Part shown: positions 26,725 through 41,107 of the stretch, piece by piece | How the letters are laid out: every line of letters starts with the position of its first letter | How positions within the stretch are numbered: the first letter of the stretch is position 1 | Assembly: GCF_020080835.1 (NCBI RefSeq) | Contig: NC_058160.1 | Coordinates: 24,725,152 to 24,789,151, forward strand | Direction of reading: 5' to 3' | Source: Cotesia glomerata | Lineage: Eukaryota > Arthropoda > Insecta > Hymenoptera > Braconidae | Length of the DNA stretch: 64,000 nt | Position numbers and translations under genes: made by a program | The notes under the pieces: model-generated | Database searches by the model: none | Seen by the model: only the letters and a program-made list of their open reading frames with translations | Told to the model about the DNA's origin: nothing

Positions 26725-29700
26725 TGTAACAGCTCTGTAAATAAAATATGTTATAATAATGATAATTGATGAAATTTTGCTTTCATATTACATGACTGTA
26801 ATTGTGAACAATTAGCTTAATAATGTCATTGAGTACAATTTGTAAAGTGACAACAGTTGTCTATTAAGACATCTAACCTCGAAAAATCTTCAATCAACTT
26901 AACTAGGTATATTTGTGTAATTTTAAAATGACAACTAAAAAATTCATTACCTGGAGGGATAATATTGTAGCAAGCTTATAAAAAAATAGAAAAATAAACA
27001 ATTGACAAATAATTTCTTACGGTGTCACTAAGTACAATCATTACAAAAGAAAAAAATAAAGGACAGATTACCCGCGTGTTTGCTGTTTAGTGCGCGGCAA
27101 TTCATTGTACGTAATGCGCCTGCGCGACTTCGAGCTAGAGTTATACTATCGATTAGTTGCATTTATTAAACAGTCGATAGTAATAAAGTAATAATTTCAA
27201 TTAATTTGTATGAAAAAAATTATAAATATTTTTTTTAAGGACTACATCTGCTTTAGATAAAAAATTTTAGGTAATTGGTTCGAATAAAAGTGGATTTAAT
27301 AAATTATCAATACACATAAGGAGTTAATACGATATTTTGCCACTTGAAGGCACCACTTATTTTAACTAAAATTTGGGCGGGAATTTTAAATTATTTTTAA
27401 TTCTGAAAATATTGATTTTAATTAGAAACTTAATGTAGTTAGTTAATTAATATATTTTTATACTTTCTTCAAAATTATTATTACTATAAATTTATTATAA
27501 AAATTACAATAAATTTATTAATATAATATTGAGTTCGGAAAAATATTTATTGAAGGAAATTTTATTAACTATATATTTAATGAGACTACAATATTAATTT
27601 CTAACAATAATTTTACATGCTAATATCAATATTTTCCAACTCCTTTTTGATGACATGAAACTTTGAAATAACTTTTTAATTTGTATAATTAAAATAATTT
27701 AAACATACATTAATGAAAAAAAATTTTTATCGTTATATTTATCGACAAAAATTAATGGCTGTATTAAAAAAAAAATGAATAAACAAACAAAAAAGTTCAC
27801 TATTAAAATTTTTATGCTAAATTTTTTTTATCTAAAATAATGAAGAAATATTTATATTTGTATTTAAGAGTGAAGTTGTGAGATTTGTCATTAATAACAT
27901 TGAGGTAAATTAACGAGCCGTGAGTGATATATAACAGAACGTTATCCATAAACTATATGAAGGGCGCAGCTACAGTTATTATTACGAAAGGCGCTAAATT
28001 GCGTGTAACACCCTTCATTTCATAGTACAAAATCGAATTTTATTCGCTTTCAAGTGATTTGACAGATTTATCGAGTTGTTTTTTTTATCGAATAGTTGCT
28101 TTTTCATTCATAAATTTAATTAAGTATGTTTTATCAAAACTAGAGGACTTCCGCCATTTTATTTGATTTTTTAAACCAAAGCTGTCATTGGAAAATACTA
28201 ATTGAAAAGTAAGAAAAAAGATAAACAAATTTTCTTGTGTCATTTTCAAATTTTCTTTTATTGCGACTATTTATTTATGAACAGTTATTCGTAAAATTTC
28301 ATTCGCGCCATTTATTCAGAAAATTTGTCTGAACTCAGTCGCGCTAAGTGCCTGCTGGGAACACGACAATATGAAAATATTTTTACTCTGTTTACTTATT
28401 CAAAAATTTGTCAGTTGCAAATCGTTCTTTTATTATATATACCGTCGATCAGTCACATGGCCGATTTCAGTTTTCACTATCACTGGAAATAACAACAAAA
28501 GTTAGCAATTAAATAAATAAATAACCTTTATTCAAACAGTGAATAAGTATATTTACCTTTTACAACGACCTGTTTGTTTCCGCTGGTTATTAGACAGCTG
28601 TCACCAACTCAGGCTGTCATTTGTAATGTATACTTAACTTAACTAGCCTTTAAATAGCAGAAGTAAATTATCGCGGTGGTGTATGTATACACTGTAGTGA
28701 GAAGACTGCATTGTTATCCGACCATTAATATTTCATTTCCTCGTTCATTATCGAAATTACTATTTTAAGCAGTTTTTCATAAGGATAATCATTACATTTA
28801 TTTTTCGTTTCAAATTTATTTCAACATACTTACAATATAAAAAAGAATATGCATATTGTTTCACAATTTTTTTTCTGTATCTATGTTATACTTGGACGGT
28901 AGTTAAAAGACACGCGAAAAATTATCGTTAAAACTGAATTAGTATCAGAAGAATTAAATAATATTTAAAATTACATGCTTAAAATAACCGAGATATTATA
29001 ATGGAGTAAGTAATAGACATTAAAAATTTCTACAATTAAAATAGTGAAGATATCAAAAAAACTTTTCTCTAATTTTAAGAACTGTCTTTTTTGTGATACT
29101 GAAGTTAGCTAACAATTGTAAATTTTTTAAAATTTTTATTACAATTCAATAACAATAAAAAAATGCTTCTAAAAATTATCACCAAAAATTTTTTTAATTT
29201 TCAAATGTGGAATTTTTTTATTAAATTTTTTTATGAAATTAAATTTAGCAGTCACTAGAGAATTTTTTAATTTTTTTTAACAAAAAAATTTGCTCCAAAA
29301 AATTATTTTTAAAAAATTGCATTTTTAATTTTTCAAAATTTCTAAATGTTAATTTTCTTTATATTTTTTTTTGCCATAATTTATTTGTTAGAAAAAAATT
29401 CTAAAAATTATTAAATATCTGCTAAATTTATTACCATAAATTTTTTTCATAATAATTTCGCTGCTAAAAAATTGTAAAAAAATTTCTAATATCTATCAAC
29501 TTCAGTGTCATTCTTTTTTAATTTATATTTTTACAGTAATGTAAGTCCACTCTTTTTGGTATTATAAAATGATAATCATCAAGCTAGAAATCAATAATTT
29601 TCTTCTACATTTCTAATGAAGTTAATTTAATAATTGAAATTTTAATTTTTGTGATGATTTTTTTTAACTATTCCAATTTATCATTACGAAAAATTAAAAA

Positions 29701-29949
29701 AAAATTGTACCTAATTCAAATAGAGGCAGAATATCACATATTTAACATTACTGTTGAATATTCTGTCTTTTAGGCTGGTCTAAATATTCTTCATTAGTAA
29801 AAAATTATTGAATGTTTGATGAGTAATTTACATTTCAACAAAATATTTAATTATTTTTATTTATCAACCATACATTCAGGATTATTTGCTCATATTGAAC
29901 AGATTATAAATATTTTGAACGATATAAATAAAAAATAATGGTTTTACAG
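26725..29949. other. BRIP1 upstream region and AT-rich desert
   Basis: A short GC-richer patch at 27060-27160 (contains GCGCCTGCGCGACTTCGAGC and ACTATCGATTAG) is the best candidate for the BRIP1 promoter, since the first coding exon has an upstream splice acceptor. Another GC-richer patch at 28300-28640 could be a promoter for plus-strand transcripts. No other gene was recognised. Confidence 0.35.
29060..29510. repeat. MITE family M3 copy (decayed)
   Basis: The left inner end TGTGATACTGAAGTTAGCTA is mirrored by ATCTATCAACTTCAGTGTCA at the right. Internal wording resembles the 25181-25638 element in reverse orientation, for example TTTTCAAATGTGGAATTTTT against AAAAATTCCACATGTGAAAA. AT-saturated and non-coding. 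Confidence 0.5.
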
Positions 29950-30202
29950 GCAATGAGTTGGAAAATAGTGATTGCATACCTATATAGTGACCACAGAAAC
30001 TTATCAGAATGAAACGAGCGACAATCGAAAGGTAATAAAAATGTTTAAATAAAATAAAATAGTTTTAATTACTAAAGTACTAACGTCTATTTATTTTTTT
30101 CAGTAGTAAACATGCACCAGAGTGGAATGTTACCCAGTTCAACGTTTATAATTTTATCAGGACACCACATCTGTTTTAAATGCTATTATGAAACCGTTCA
30201 GG
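29950..30202 (+). other. Possible pair of spliced exons encoding a short zinc-binding-like segment
   Basis: Two segments have consensus splice signals. Exon A is 29950-30031 (acceptor TTTTACAG, donor GTAATA). Exon B is 30104-30202 (acceptor TTTTTTTCAG, donor GTAAGT). In exon B an ATG at 30112 opens a frame of 30 codons through to the donor, ending in SGHHICFKCYYETVQ. The H-x2-C-x2-C layout resembles the histidine/cysteine cluster of RING or SIAH-type zinc fingers. Exon A is closed in that frame and would be 5' UTR. No continuation exon was recognised downstream, so this could be a non-coding RNA or coincidence. Confidence 0.3.
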
Positions 30203-30878
30203 GTAAGTTATTTCTATCAATACTATATATATACTACGTGCCTATTATATTTTAATAGTATATATCCCTGTACATTATACAGAAGATTTAACAATATCTT
30301 AATCTTAAATATTTTTGTTTGAGTTGGTATCGTGATGTAAATACATAGTAAAACCGTATAACATAAGAAAAGTAAAAGAAAAAGGAGTAGAAAAGAAAAT
30401 AAGGTGGTCCATTCTACATATAGCCAGAGTCAGACCAAGTCCTCAAAATAAAAAAGTATAAATAAAACATATTCCCATGCCGCATGTAATAAACCGCAGG
30501 GAAGATAACGTCTATGCGCAAAGAATACAAAATGCCAAAGTGTGTCGTACGTGCATGTTTCCCTTTTATTTCCCCTTCTTTTTCCATCTTTTGGCATTCT
30601 TCTGCACACAACCCTAAGTATTATTTTTGGCCGTTCTGTACATAATACTACCCCCTTACATCATAGAGAATATAAGCGTGACGTGTGGCGATTGCACCGG
30701 ACATGGTCCTGCTACGACTACTTTTCCGATAATAAATTATTTTCATTCTGGCAGATAATATTTACGAGCTTTAATAGTATCTCGGACAATTGATAATTTG
30801 TTAAATTTATTTTCATGCCAATATTTGATAAATCTTTAGGTTTTTATTTTTTAAAAAACTTTTGGTCAAATTTAACTG

Positions 30879-31160
30879 CACTGATAGAAGAATTTATTTG
30901 TTTTAAAAAAATATTTATTAATAGTTAACAAATCATTTATTAGAGACCACTTTTTAGTATTAAAAAAATATTTCTTCGTATTTAAAATGATTTGTTTGTA
31001 TTTAATAAATCTGATATTGATTTATTAAATATTAATAACTCTTTTTTTAAAAGTATTTATACTAAGAAATATTTGTTAAAGACTAAAAAGTGATCTCTAA
31101 TAAATGATTTGTTAAATATTAACAAATATTTTTAACTATAAACAAATCCTTCTATCAGTG
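30879..31160. mobile_element. MITE family M1, copy B (complete)
   Basis: Terminal inverted repeats: CACTGATAGAAGAATTTATT at left and AACAAATCCTTCTATCAGTG at right. TG stands just outside both ends, which fits a 2-bp target duplication. It is 282 bp, palindromic over most of its length, and has no reading frame. The best preserved relatives are at 55553-55823 (complete) and 3840-4023 (truncated). Confidence 0.85.
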
Positions 31161-34100
31161 TGATCATCTATATTGTGAAAAAATTCTGTGTTAATCCCCA
31201 TAGAATAATTTTTTTTTATTTTTATCTAAATAATTTGATCTTTAATTTTCATTTACGTTAAACTAATAATATTGAAATTTTAATCATTAGAAATTTTAAG
31301 TGACAATTTTAAATGTTCTGTTCTTTAATACCTAAAATTTTAAGCCCGTAATCGTCAATTTAGTATGAAATAATGTTTAGTTCAGACGAAAGTTTAAATT
31401 ATAATCCTTTTGAAAATTTTAATTAGATTAGTCCTAAAAATTTGAGTCAAAGTATTCATTAATTCCTTAAGAAAAAAAAAATTGATTTAATTCAATCTTT
31501 AAAATTATAAAAAATTTTCACTATTGATGTATATTATTAATGGTGTAAAAATAATTTCTTAGAATCGATTCTAATCTTGTGTCAGTTAAGCTCTGATGAA
31601 ATTGGCAAGTTCCTGCGGGAAGTCTCCAATGTTCTATGACTAACTCGACAACAAAAACTTTTAATTGACCGAGGAACGGCTGCAACGATCAGTCGAGCGT
31701 GTCTTCAATTTCGAGCATTCTCTCACTATCTCTGTTCGGTATCTATTGGCCGGCGATAAGACGAGGGGTGTAAGACAGTTATCCTAATCGCGATAGCATC
31801 CTCTTGGCCACTGAAAATCTACAGACTTTTACGGACGTAGCATATGTGGTCATAGGGCTCTTATCAGCCTATTCCCAGAACGAATGACCCAATCATAGGA
31901 TGGGTGTCGAACCCAAATACTTTGGGAATTTTATTTATTTTTATCTCTCAACAGACGCTGCGTGTATTAACTTTTAATATTAATCCGGAATCCAACGCTA
32001 ACTTTTATGGGGGCATGTCCAAGAGTTCAGGAGCTCTTTTGAAGTAAAACAAAAGAATCATGCTGGTGGATAAGTAAATATTTGAAATCACTCAATAATA
32101 TTACTTTATTTTTGGTGATGGACTTTTAAACTTTAAACGTATAAAATGAATTTTATTTTAAAAATTATTGAATAATAAGCGGAGAAAAAAATACTGTGAA
32201 TGACATTTCGGTTGATTTAAATATTTCAAGACTAATACACGAGGTCAGTCGGTAGTCGTTAGAGGGTGAGGCCAGCCGAAGGATATCGATCAGATACGAT
32301 CACGGTGGAATTAACCGTCCCTTTCAGAACTCTTGACTCAAGACTAACCCCGAGTTTCTCCGTGTCTCTGTAACCCCCGTAGATTTCTATTCCCATCTAA
32401 ATCTTTTACTTAGAGTAAGTCTACTTTCCGACGCAAAAAAAATAATAAAAATAGAAAACAAGAGGATAAAACAGACTCAGTTGATCAATTGGTCGCCTTG
32501 AAATTTTTGTTCGATCAATGAAATATCTGGAAAAAACAAATCAATTCAACAAGATAAAACAAAAATTTTCATTTTAAAAATTAAATTTATTTTTCATTCT
32601 AACGTTTCTTTTTAAACTTTTTAAATTCAATAATTTATTTTTTTTTATTATTCAATATTCAAATAGATAGAAATGTTGGAATATTTTTTTTCGATAATGT
32701 TTGGATGGTTTTTTCTAAAAAAATTTGCTTTTTTAATTGAAAAAACCCCATTTTCGAATGTAGCTCTAGTGTTTATATTGGTCCACTGAAGATACAACAA
32801 AAAATTCATTTAAAAGCTTAAAAATGATTTTTTTGGTTCAATTATAAAAAATATAAAAAAAAAATAGACATCGTAGTGTATATGATTAACTAAAGAAATT
32901 AATTAATCAAAACTTTGAGATATCAAACTATGATTTTCGTAAAATCGAATGGAAAAAATAATCAATTTAAATTATTGGCTTTTTTTTATTTTATTAATAT
33001 TTTTTGAACTTTTAGATTCTGTAAATTTTCTGCTCGAAGATTTTTAATTAAAATTTTTTATTTTATACTTATAATAGTTTTTTATGAGTTAATTAATAGT
33101 TTTTTCAAATCGCCACTTATTGTATCATTTAAATATAACCAAAATTGTTATAAAAATTATTTTATATTAAAAAAAATTGTAAAAAAATTAAATTTTAGCC
33201 GTAAAATATGCTTGGATCTTGTTTATTACAATTTATATGCATTTCAAAAATGACGAGACAAGATCCATTTCCAGATTTTCAAGCAAGAGTAAATCATATT
33301 CTTCGCGAAGTTTAACTCCGTCCATACTTAGTCATAAAAATATAATAGTCTATTGAAATTTATTGCAAACGGAAATGATGATATACTTTTTTCATGTAAT
33401 AAAGAATACAGTCATGTAAAATTAATCGTGCGACAAGCGTTAGCAGACGTGTGATTTAATAATAAAAAATCATCCCCCGACTGTAACAGGGTTGGCAAGA
33501 CGATACTAACCCCCGTCGCGTAATAAGTTTAGTTTCTCCGGCTAAAACCATAAAACAGTGCGTTTCACAGCGTGATACTGACTCTCTGTTAAACTACTCT
33601 TAAGTTTTCGAATCCTAGATCTACGCCTACCCTATGTTGTTACGGTCCTCGATCACTTGTCGACCTTCCTCACCACAAAAACGTCTTAGTATACATATAA
33701 CCAGGATGTGTAACGATAATAGATCTCCATAGATACCTACAGTGTTAAATGTTTCAAGTCCATCAATTATCTAAGCGGTGTCAAAAAAATTAATTTACCA
33801 TTAGCTTATCTTTGAGTTTTTCAACTAAATATATGATTCATTTTCTCATCATTTTTTAAACTTGTAAAAAAAAAATCAATTTTCTTCATGAAAAAGTAAA
33901 AAAAATGATGCCCATACAGAACTGGAAGTTATTAGGGTGTGATTTAATTTCTGAATTTGTCACTAAGACCACATGGATTTTTATAACTCTAGGTCTCTTA
34001 CATGTAAGCCTTGGCCTTAGGGTTAAATGGCCGGTGCAAAAAAGTCATAAAATAAGTTATAATTTGGCGCAGTCGGCGACGCCTTGTTCAATGTCCTGTA

Positions 34101-37100
34101 TGATCACCACGCACTCTCGCTCCGGTGAACAATCATCCCTTTTTCCCCTTGCCCCTTCGCTATATATCCCCCTTTTGTACAACACAACTAAATTGAGATG
34201 GTACTTTGTTCTTTTTTTCCTGTTATATGTTTTATTTATTTTTTTCATTTTCATTTTTTTTATCCGCTGAAGTAAAAGCTGTTTCAATTCCACCATAAAA
34301 AATAAGTTGATTTTAGTCTTATCTTATATGTTTATCAAAATTTATAATTTCACAAATATACTATTTTTTTATCCATTTAGTAGCAACGAAAAAAATTTAT
34401 AAATAAAGTTTAATTTATTTTTTACCGGTGTAATTTTTTTAGCAATTTAAATGGCGCAGGAAGAGGTATTTAGGGCTTATCAATCGAATCTTTAGGCAAT
34501 TTTGGTAGATAACCATCGAACTGGTCATTAGAATCGTCGACACAATAGATATAATGTTATAACGGAAGTCAATAGGTCGCATACTAATTTAAAGAGTCAA
34601 ATTTCTCATCGAATGTATGATTATGATCATGATATGAAGACCAAAAATAATAGACGAATAAAAACAATGAAAAGATCCGCACATGCTACATTATGATGCT
34701 TAATGTTCTAATAAGAATAGTCGGAGTGGTTTTGTTTGAGAGGATGGAGGATCGAGGCAAAAAAATTCATCCAAGTAAGAAAGTCGCGGATCGTTAACAA
34801 TGGAGAGTCAGTGGTCGTTCGCGTAATGGACACCTATAAGCACCGGAAAGAGGCAATAACTCGAGAACGCATCCACGCGTTAGACTCCTTCACGCTGGTA
34901 CGATCGCACATGTCGTTCGTCCACGTCCACTGATACGACGAGAGACTACTCACTACTCGAAAAGCGTTGAAAGACTACACAGACTAAGTACATACGTTTA
35001 GTTTATTCCTACAATGAACAAAGGCGGAAGAAGAAGAACAAGAACAAGAACAAGAAAAATAGTCGTATAGCTTTTGGTCTTGATACGCATCGATGAGTGC
35101 AGAGAACAACCTAAAAGGAACGGTTTTGCTATTTATGTTCTCTTGTATTAGATTACTTCTCTCAATCATATCATCCGCTGACATAATTGTCTCCTTACTG
35201 TAAAAAAGCATTATTTAGTATAACCTGGCAAGGAAAAGTAAATTTGAATATTGAAGTTAATATTTCTACTTATCAAAAATTAATCTTTATACTTGAAAAA
35301 ACCTTGAACCAAGAACATCATTTTGAAGAAATTGGTTCAAATTATTTTAATTTCACACATGTTTAAAAATTTTTACATGGTAATTTATTACATCGACGTT
35401 CTAATTAGCAATTTGTCTAACTCCATTTTGGAAAATCTTTCATTTTTACGAAAAAACAATTAGTTAAAAATTAATTATCACTTTAAAAAACAATTTATTA
35501 TCTAATAAAGGTATAATATTTTGGTTTGGATCATTTAAATAATTTATAATTAGACTTTTGCTACATCAAAATGTTATAAAATCACCCTCTAAAAAATAAG
35601 GAGTTAAATCAATTGCTAATTAGACCGTCGACATGCTTTTGAAGTAATTCATTACAGTAAAAATACTTGTAATTTAATGATAAATTGTGTAATTAAATTA
35701 TTAATCTTATTCTTAGTATGTATTTTAACATTAATGTTGGCTTTTCCATATTCATTTAACATCATATTTACCAAAACTTGATGTTGGAGGATGATCATTG
35801 CATTATTGTTAACTAATTTCAGTATCATATAATATTTAATAATTTACGGCTGTTTTTAGTAGAACAAAATTAATTTCTGTACATTTTTCCAATTGATCCA
35901 AATGTTGAGCAGTAGCTTTATGTATTCAAATATCTGAATATGTTAAATTATGATATAGTTGTCTTACAATTGACGGAAAATTGTTTATTTTTTAGTATCG
36001 TCAGTTTTGACTTATAAGTATTCACTAAGTTTTTATTTGCATAGATCAAAACAACTAAAAAAGAAAAAATAAGCATATGACTTATGACAAAATAATTTTT
36101 AATGAATTTGACAAAAATGATGGTCTCCCCTGGTCTGGTTGTAATTTGTCACAGCAACGTTATAGTTTATTTACGCCTGGTAGTTACACGGGAAACGACG
36201 ATTGGAATTGGTAACAAGCGCGTACAGAGCCAGAGACCAGAGTAAGAGCGTTCGTGCGAGATGAAGAGAAGGGAGGTGGCAGAGGAGTGAGTGGGTGGGC
36301 GATGGTTTGTCGACGATCGTGGTCACTACGGCTATAAATCTTGAAAGCAATCGAGGGTGTGGTCAAACGCAGTCGAGTCAGTCGTACACGTATGTTCTAC
36401 TCTCATGTCTTTACTCTCTTTCTTGTTACACTCTTTTTTCCAATAACATTTACAAATGTATTGAAACAACTGTGTGCTAGAAGCTCAACCAGTAGTAACC
36501 AACAGTATCACGTGTATAGTGGTGTTTTGTCCTTTCCCTGCACTATATAACATAGATATGTTGTTATATGTGTTACTTCCTCTCTTTATCATTTAGGCAC
36601 ACGCGTGGTCCTTCATTTGTCCTCCATACATGAGAGAACATGCATGCCATACAGTACATGGTATATGGTACATAGGGGGATCAGAGCAATGGTCAAATAC
36701 TTGATACTTGTACACATAACATAATATGTTTATGTCATTGACATTCAACTTTATGCATTTCCCCTTTTTGAAAATCACACGGTGTCAGGAAATGTATATT
36801 AGTTAACTTTGTATAGGAATAGATATTTTAACCCAAGTGATTTATTTTTCCTCAATGAATTACAGGGGAAAGGGAAAGGAAGGTCAATTGAACCACTCAA
36901 CTTAAAAAATCGATAGGAATAAAAAATGAAAGATTGAAATGTCCTTTCAAAATTTTGTAATATGTTAATCTTAGATTTGTAAAATATTAAAAACTATTAT
37001 AATGGTTCCATTTTTTAAATTAAAAATTTTGTAAATTTTGACGTACTATTATAACTATTACATGGCTCTTAGAAAAATGTTCAGTAACGTTTCGATTTTC

Positions 37101-40100
37101 AAGTACAATCATGATATTCTAATTGTTATGATTCACTCTATTTACAGTCTTAAATAACTGAACAATTCACTCTTATAGAATTTTTTTTTTCGAATTAACA
37201 AAAACGCTATTTATTCTCTTTAAATTTTTAAATAAAATTAAAGAAATGAAAAAAACATTTATAATTGGTCAGTACCAAATATCCTATTATGAAAATCTCA
37301 AGAATTGTTATTTATAAAACTTACTTAATCAAATTTAATAATTCAATTTTAAGTTCTATTAGTTTACCAATTTATTGTCGAAAATATGCCAAAAAATTGT
37401 TAAATACATACTTTTCTTTTTTTTTTTTAATTCTGGTAATTTTTAAAATAATTTATCAGCGAAAATAATTAAGCAAAAAAGTATTTTGTAAAGAAAAACG
37501 TTATTTTACTTCAAAATTCTACAACAAAAGAATCATTAACAAATTATTGGTTCAATTGACGACCCCATCCCCTCTACCACAATAATTTAAGTATAATTAA
37601 TGGGTACTTTTCATTGTATATTTGAGCCCATCTGACGATATTAATGATGGACGATAAAGAATTGATGAATAGACAACTAGGACCTTTGATGATTGAAAAG
37701 ATGGTAATAAACGGGTAAAAAAAAATAACTTGGGTCGCCTATTACGCAGGAAGTTGCATCCGGTTATAGTATAGGACGACGGTTACACATACTCGCGAAT
37801 GCCTCACTAAACGTTTCCCTTAAGTCGAGCTGTCTCGTCTCGCCCCTGCGTTTTTCAAGGACGTTTACAAGTGCAGCGTATTTATTGCACGTGAGATGGG
37901 TATATATGCACGTGGTCAATATTGCAATTCATAATAATTGTTACTATATGCGGGTCGTAATTGCCGCGTACTTCGTGTGAAATTTCGCGCAACAATTCTC
38001 GCTTTTGTTGAGTACTTGGACAATTAGTCCGATAAAAAATTAATAACAACATGTACTTAGCGATATATGATAATAGTTTTTTCAAGGGATACACCACTGT
38101 TTTTTTTTTTATTGATAATACACTCTTAAATAATGCAACGCGAGGAGATCAAAAGATGAATGAATGAAGAAAGAATGAAGGACCTTTCCTTTATTTCTCA
38201 GGTATGAGAATTATTGATTTACAATAGATGCCTTTTATTGTTAGAGATGTTATCAATTGTAACTATTATAATTGAGGTAACAATATTCTTGTTCAAGATT
38301 TTTGTACTGGTCAGCCGCGAACCGCGAATCGTTAAAACTTCCCATTCATAAACAGTGTGAGAAAAATAATTACTTTGATGCTTTTGATAATATTTTTACA
38401 TGATATAATATCAATTTAATTACATAAATATTAAGAAATCGGAAAAACTTAATTTTTGATTCGAGACAACAGTTATTTTAATGTTTTAAAATAATATTCA
38501 CATATCTTGTTTTAATTCAACACATGGTCAAATTTAAAATTAAATAAAAATTAATTTTCTTTGTGAACTAAAATAAATAATTGTTCTTTTACAATTTTTT
38601 TTAAAAAACAAAATAATCATCGTAATGAATGTACCTGAAATACCGAAAGTTTTTCACAAAACCAAATTTAAAATGATATTTTTTCCTAAAAAACAATATT
38701 ATTCCCAAAAAACAACTATTTTGTTATACTGTATCCAATAATTAAAATTTATCTTTGTTATATGGAGTAAAAATATAAAAATAAGTTTTATTAATAACTA
38801 TAGCTTTTACAAAAGCTTTCAGCGAACTCTAATGTGTAGAGGCTAGACTAGTGCATATTTATAAACGACAACTATTATTATCCAAGTAGTATACCGTGAT
38901 AAAAAATGTTTAAAACCTCTTTAAATTTTGTACTTGAAGAAACGTTTTGTTTCTAAAAATTTTGATAAATACTCAAATTAAATTCAAATTTCATCCTTTA
39001 GTCTGCAAATTTTTTGCTTTTCTTCAATAGTTATACAAAGTTTGTTCGCTTTGTAACCGACCGCCTCAACAATAAATAAGTACTATTAACTTTTCTAATT
39101 GATACAAAATATAAAGTTTAAAGAAAATTGTTGTTTGATACATTATATTAATAAATAACAACATGTTTAGTGTGATAATGTATAAATACTTATAAGCAGA
39201 GCAAAAACAGAAATTAATAGCTTATTGACTTAAATAAACTATCTCTTCGATATGTTAATCTATCGCATTGACAATTGGTATGTGTTCTAAATTATACCAC
39301 TACAGTATTCTGTTTGTTCATATATGAATAAGTCTTGTACGTCTGCCTCGATATGATATGAATGTGCATACATCAGAGGAAATAGTGTCTATTAATTTAG
39401 TGCTTTGATGATATGTAATGTATGCAAACAACAATCAAATTTAGCTTTCCAGTTCATACTTGACATATAAATATTGATTAACCAAAACATTGATATCCTC
39501 AAACTGAACTAATAATACAGCTAATACAAGTTTATATATAGTATAGTTAGTCGTTAGTTGAACAAAAGAGTATCATTTACACATCTGACGTGGAGTAAAA
39601 CGGTTTGACAGTATAATTTATTGATTGAAAAGTTTGTCACAAAGCTTGTGTAAAAATAACATTATAACGGAATATTTTTCTATTCTTATAGCCTGCTTCT
39701 ACTTATAGAACGGTTGACATTTTTCTCATTTTTTGTCGCCAAGTCGATTTTGTCGCGTAATCTATAACACTATCGTCAGTCGTATAATCAAGAAAAATAT
39801 ATTTTATCTACTAAAAAAATTTTTTTTTTAACTTTACACTTGCTTCTATTCAAAATATTCTGTTTTCATTCTTGATTTAAGGCTGAAAAAATCATTGTTG
39901 AGATTATTCTTCTTAAATTAAAAAATTGATCTTTGAGTGTAATGAAATAAAATACCAATTTATGTAAGATGCGTTACGGCATTAGTAAAAGTTATTAGAT
40001 CATTTTTATAGTTTTTACGATTTAAAATCGAAAAAATCATAAAGAGTCCTTAACTCTGTAAGTTGCCTAGTTTCAGCAGAAAAATCTTCAACCTGAATAA

Positions 40101-40885
40101 AAGTGGAGTAAAACTTCTACTAGTAGCATGAAAATCCGTCAAACACACCTGGAAAAAGTATAGTAGACAGCGCTATAGTTGCGGTTACCAAAATTAGAGA
40201 AAACAAATTAGTTAAAAAACTTTATAATCTAAAACCGTGTCATTTTTTACTTAATACTATAAATATATATACGCTACAGAATTTATTATTATTTTATTCG
40301 GACACACCCAGGCGACCAAGATATCCGTTTAATATCAACCGATCCATGGAGAGGTATTTACTTGTGATCACATGAGTGACAGAAATTGGCCGTGCCCTTA
40401 AAGAGCTTAGGGATGAATAACACTAACTCAGATAATTTTAAATCCATGTGTATAAATGAATTATGTATACACACTTAAAATAAAATAGGACGTGTCAGTG
40501 TTTATACCTACATTCGCAATGAGCTTCATTTCCATACTGTAATGCCTTGTATCCTGTCGTAGTGACAGTTGATATGATTATGCGTTAACAAACCATTTAG
40601 ACCAGGTGTTTAATTGTCTGTGACGCCCAAAAACGTCGCCTTTGCCTTCTATTTAATTATTAATACGTTTTGGGTTGTAGTTATCATTTATAATGCTTAA
40701 ATGATCTGTTCACTTTTTTGAATTTACAGTATAATTATTTTTTTTTTGTTTAAATTCGGTTCGGTTTGTGCTTATAAGGTTGAATTTCATGGTGAATGCA
40801 TCCTATATTACAAATAATATAATTTTTAATTCCGGTCTTGCTGTCAGAATTTTAAAAACATTACTTACTAGAAATCTTTACACTA
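31161..40885. other. Gene desert with GC-richer islands
   Basis: No gene supported. Unique GC-richer islands lie at about 31570-31920, 32230-32420, 33470-33760, 34030-34180, 34730-35180, 36120-36420 and 37560-38140. The rest is AT-rich with scattered A/T tracts. 40130-40620 is slightly GC-richer. Open frames in the islands overlap on both strands and show no family resemblance. Confidence 0.4.
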
Positions 40886-41107
40886 AAAAAAAAAATTAAA
40901 CTGGTTCGAGAGAAAAATTCTTGAACCAAGAAAATAATTTCGAAGAGGGTAATTGTCTTTAATCAAGACGAAAAATTCTTGAATCAAATAAAATTTACTC
41001 AAACCAAGTAAAAATTTCTTAGTTTAAGAATTTTTTTACTCAAATCAAGAAGATGAAGTTCTTCAAAGCTATATACTTGATTCAGGAACATTTTTTTTTC
41101 TGTGTAG
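40886..41107. repeat. MITE family M2 copy
   Basis: Begins ACTAAAAAAAAAAATTAAAC and ends CATTTTTTTTTCTGTGTAG. The interior has repeated TTCTTGAACCAAG and TTCTTGAATCAAA motifs in both orientations, as in the copies at 16853-17033 and 54933-55192. Non-coding. Confidence 0.5.
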
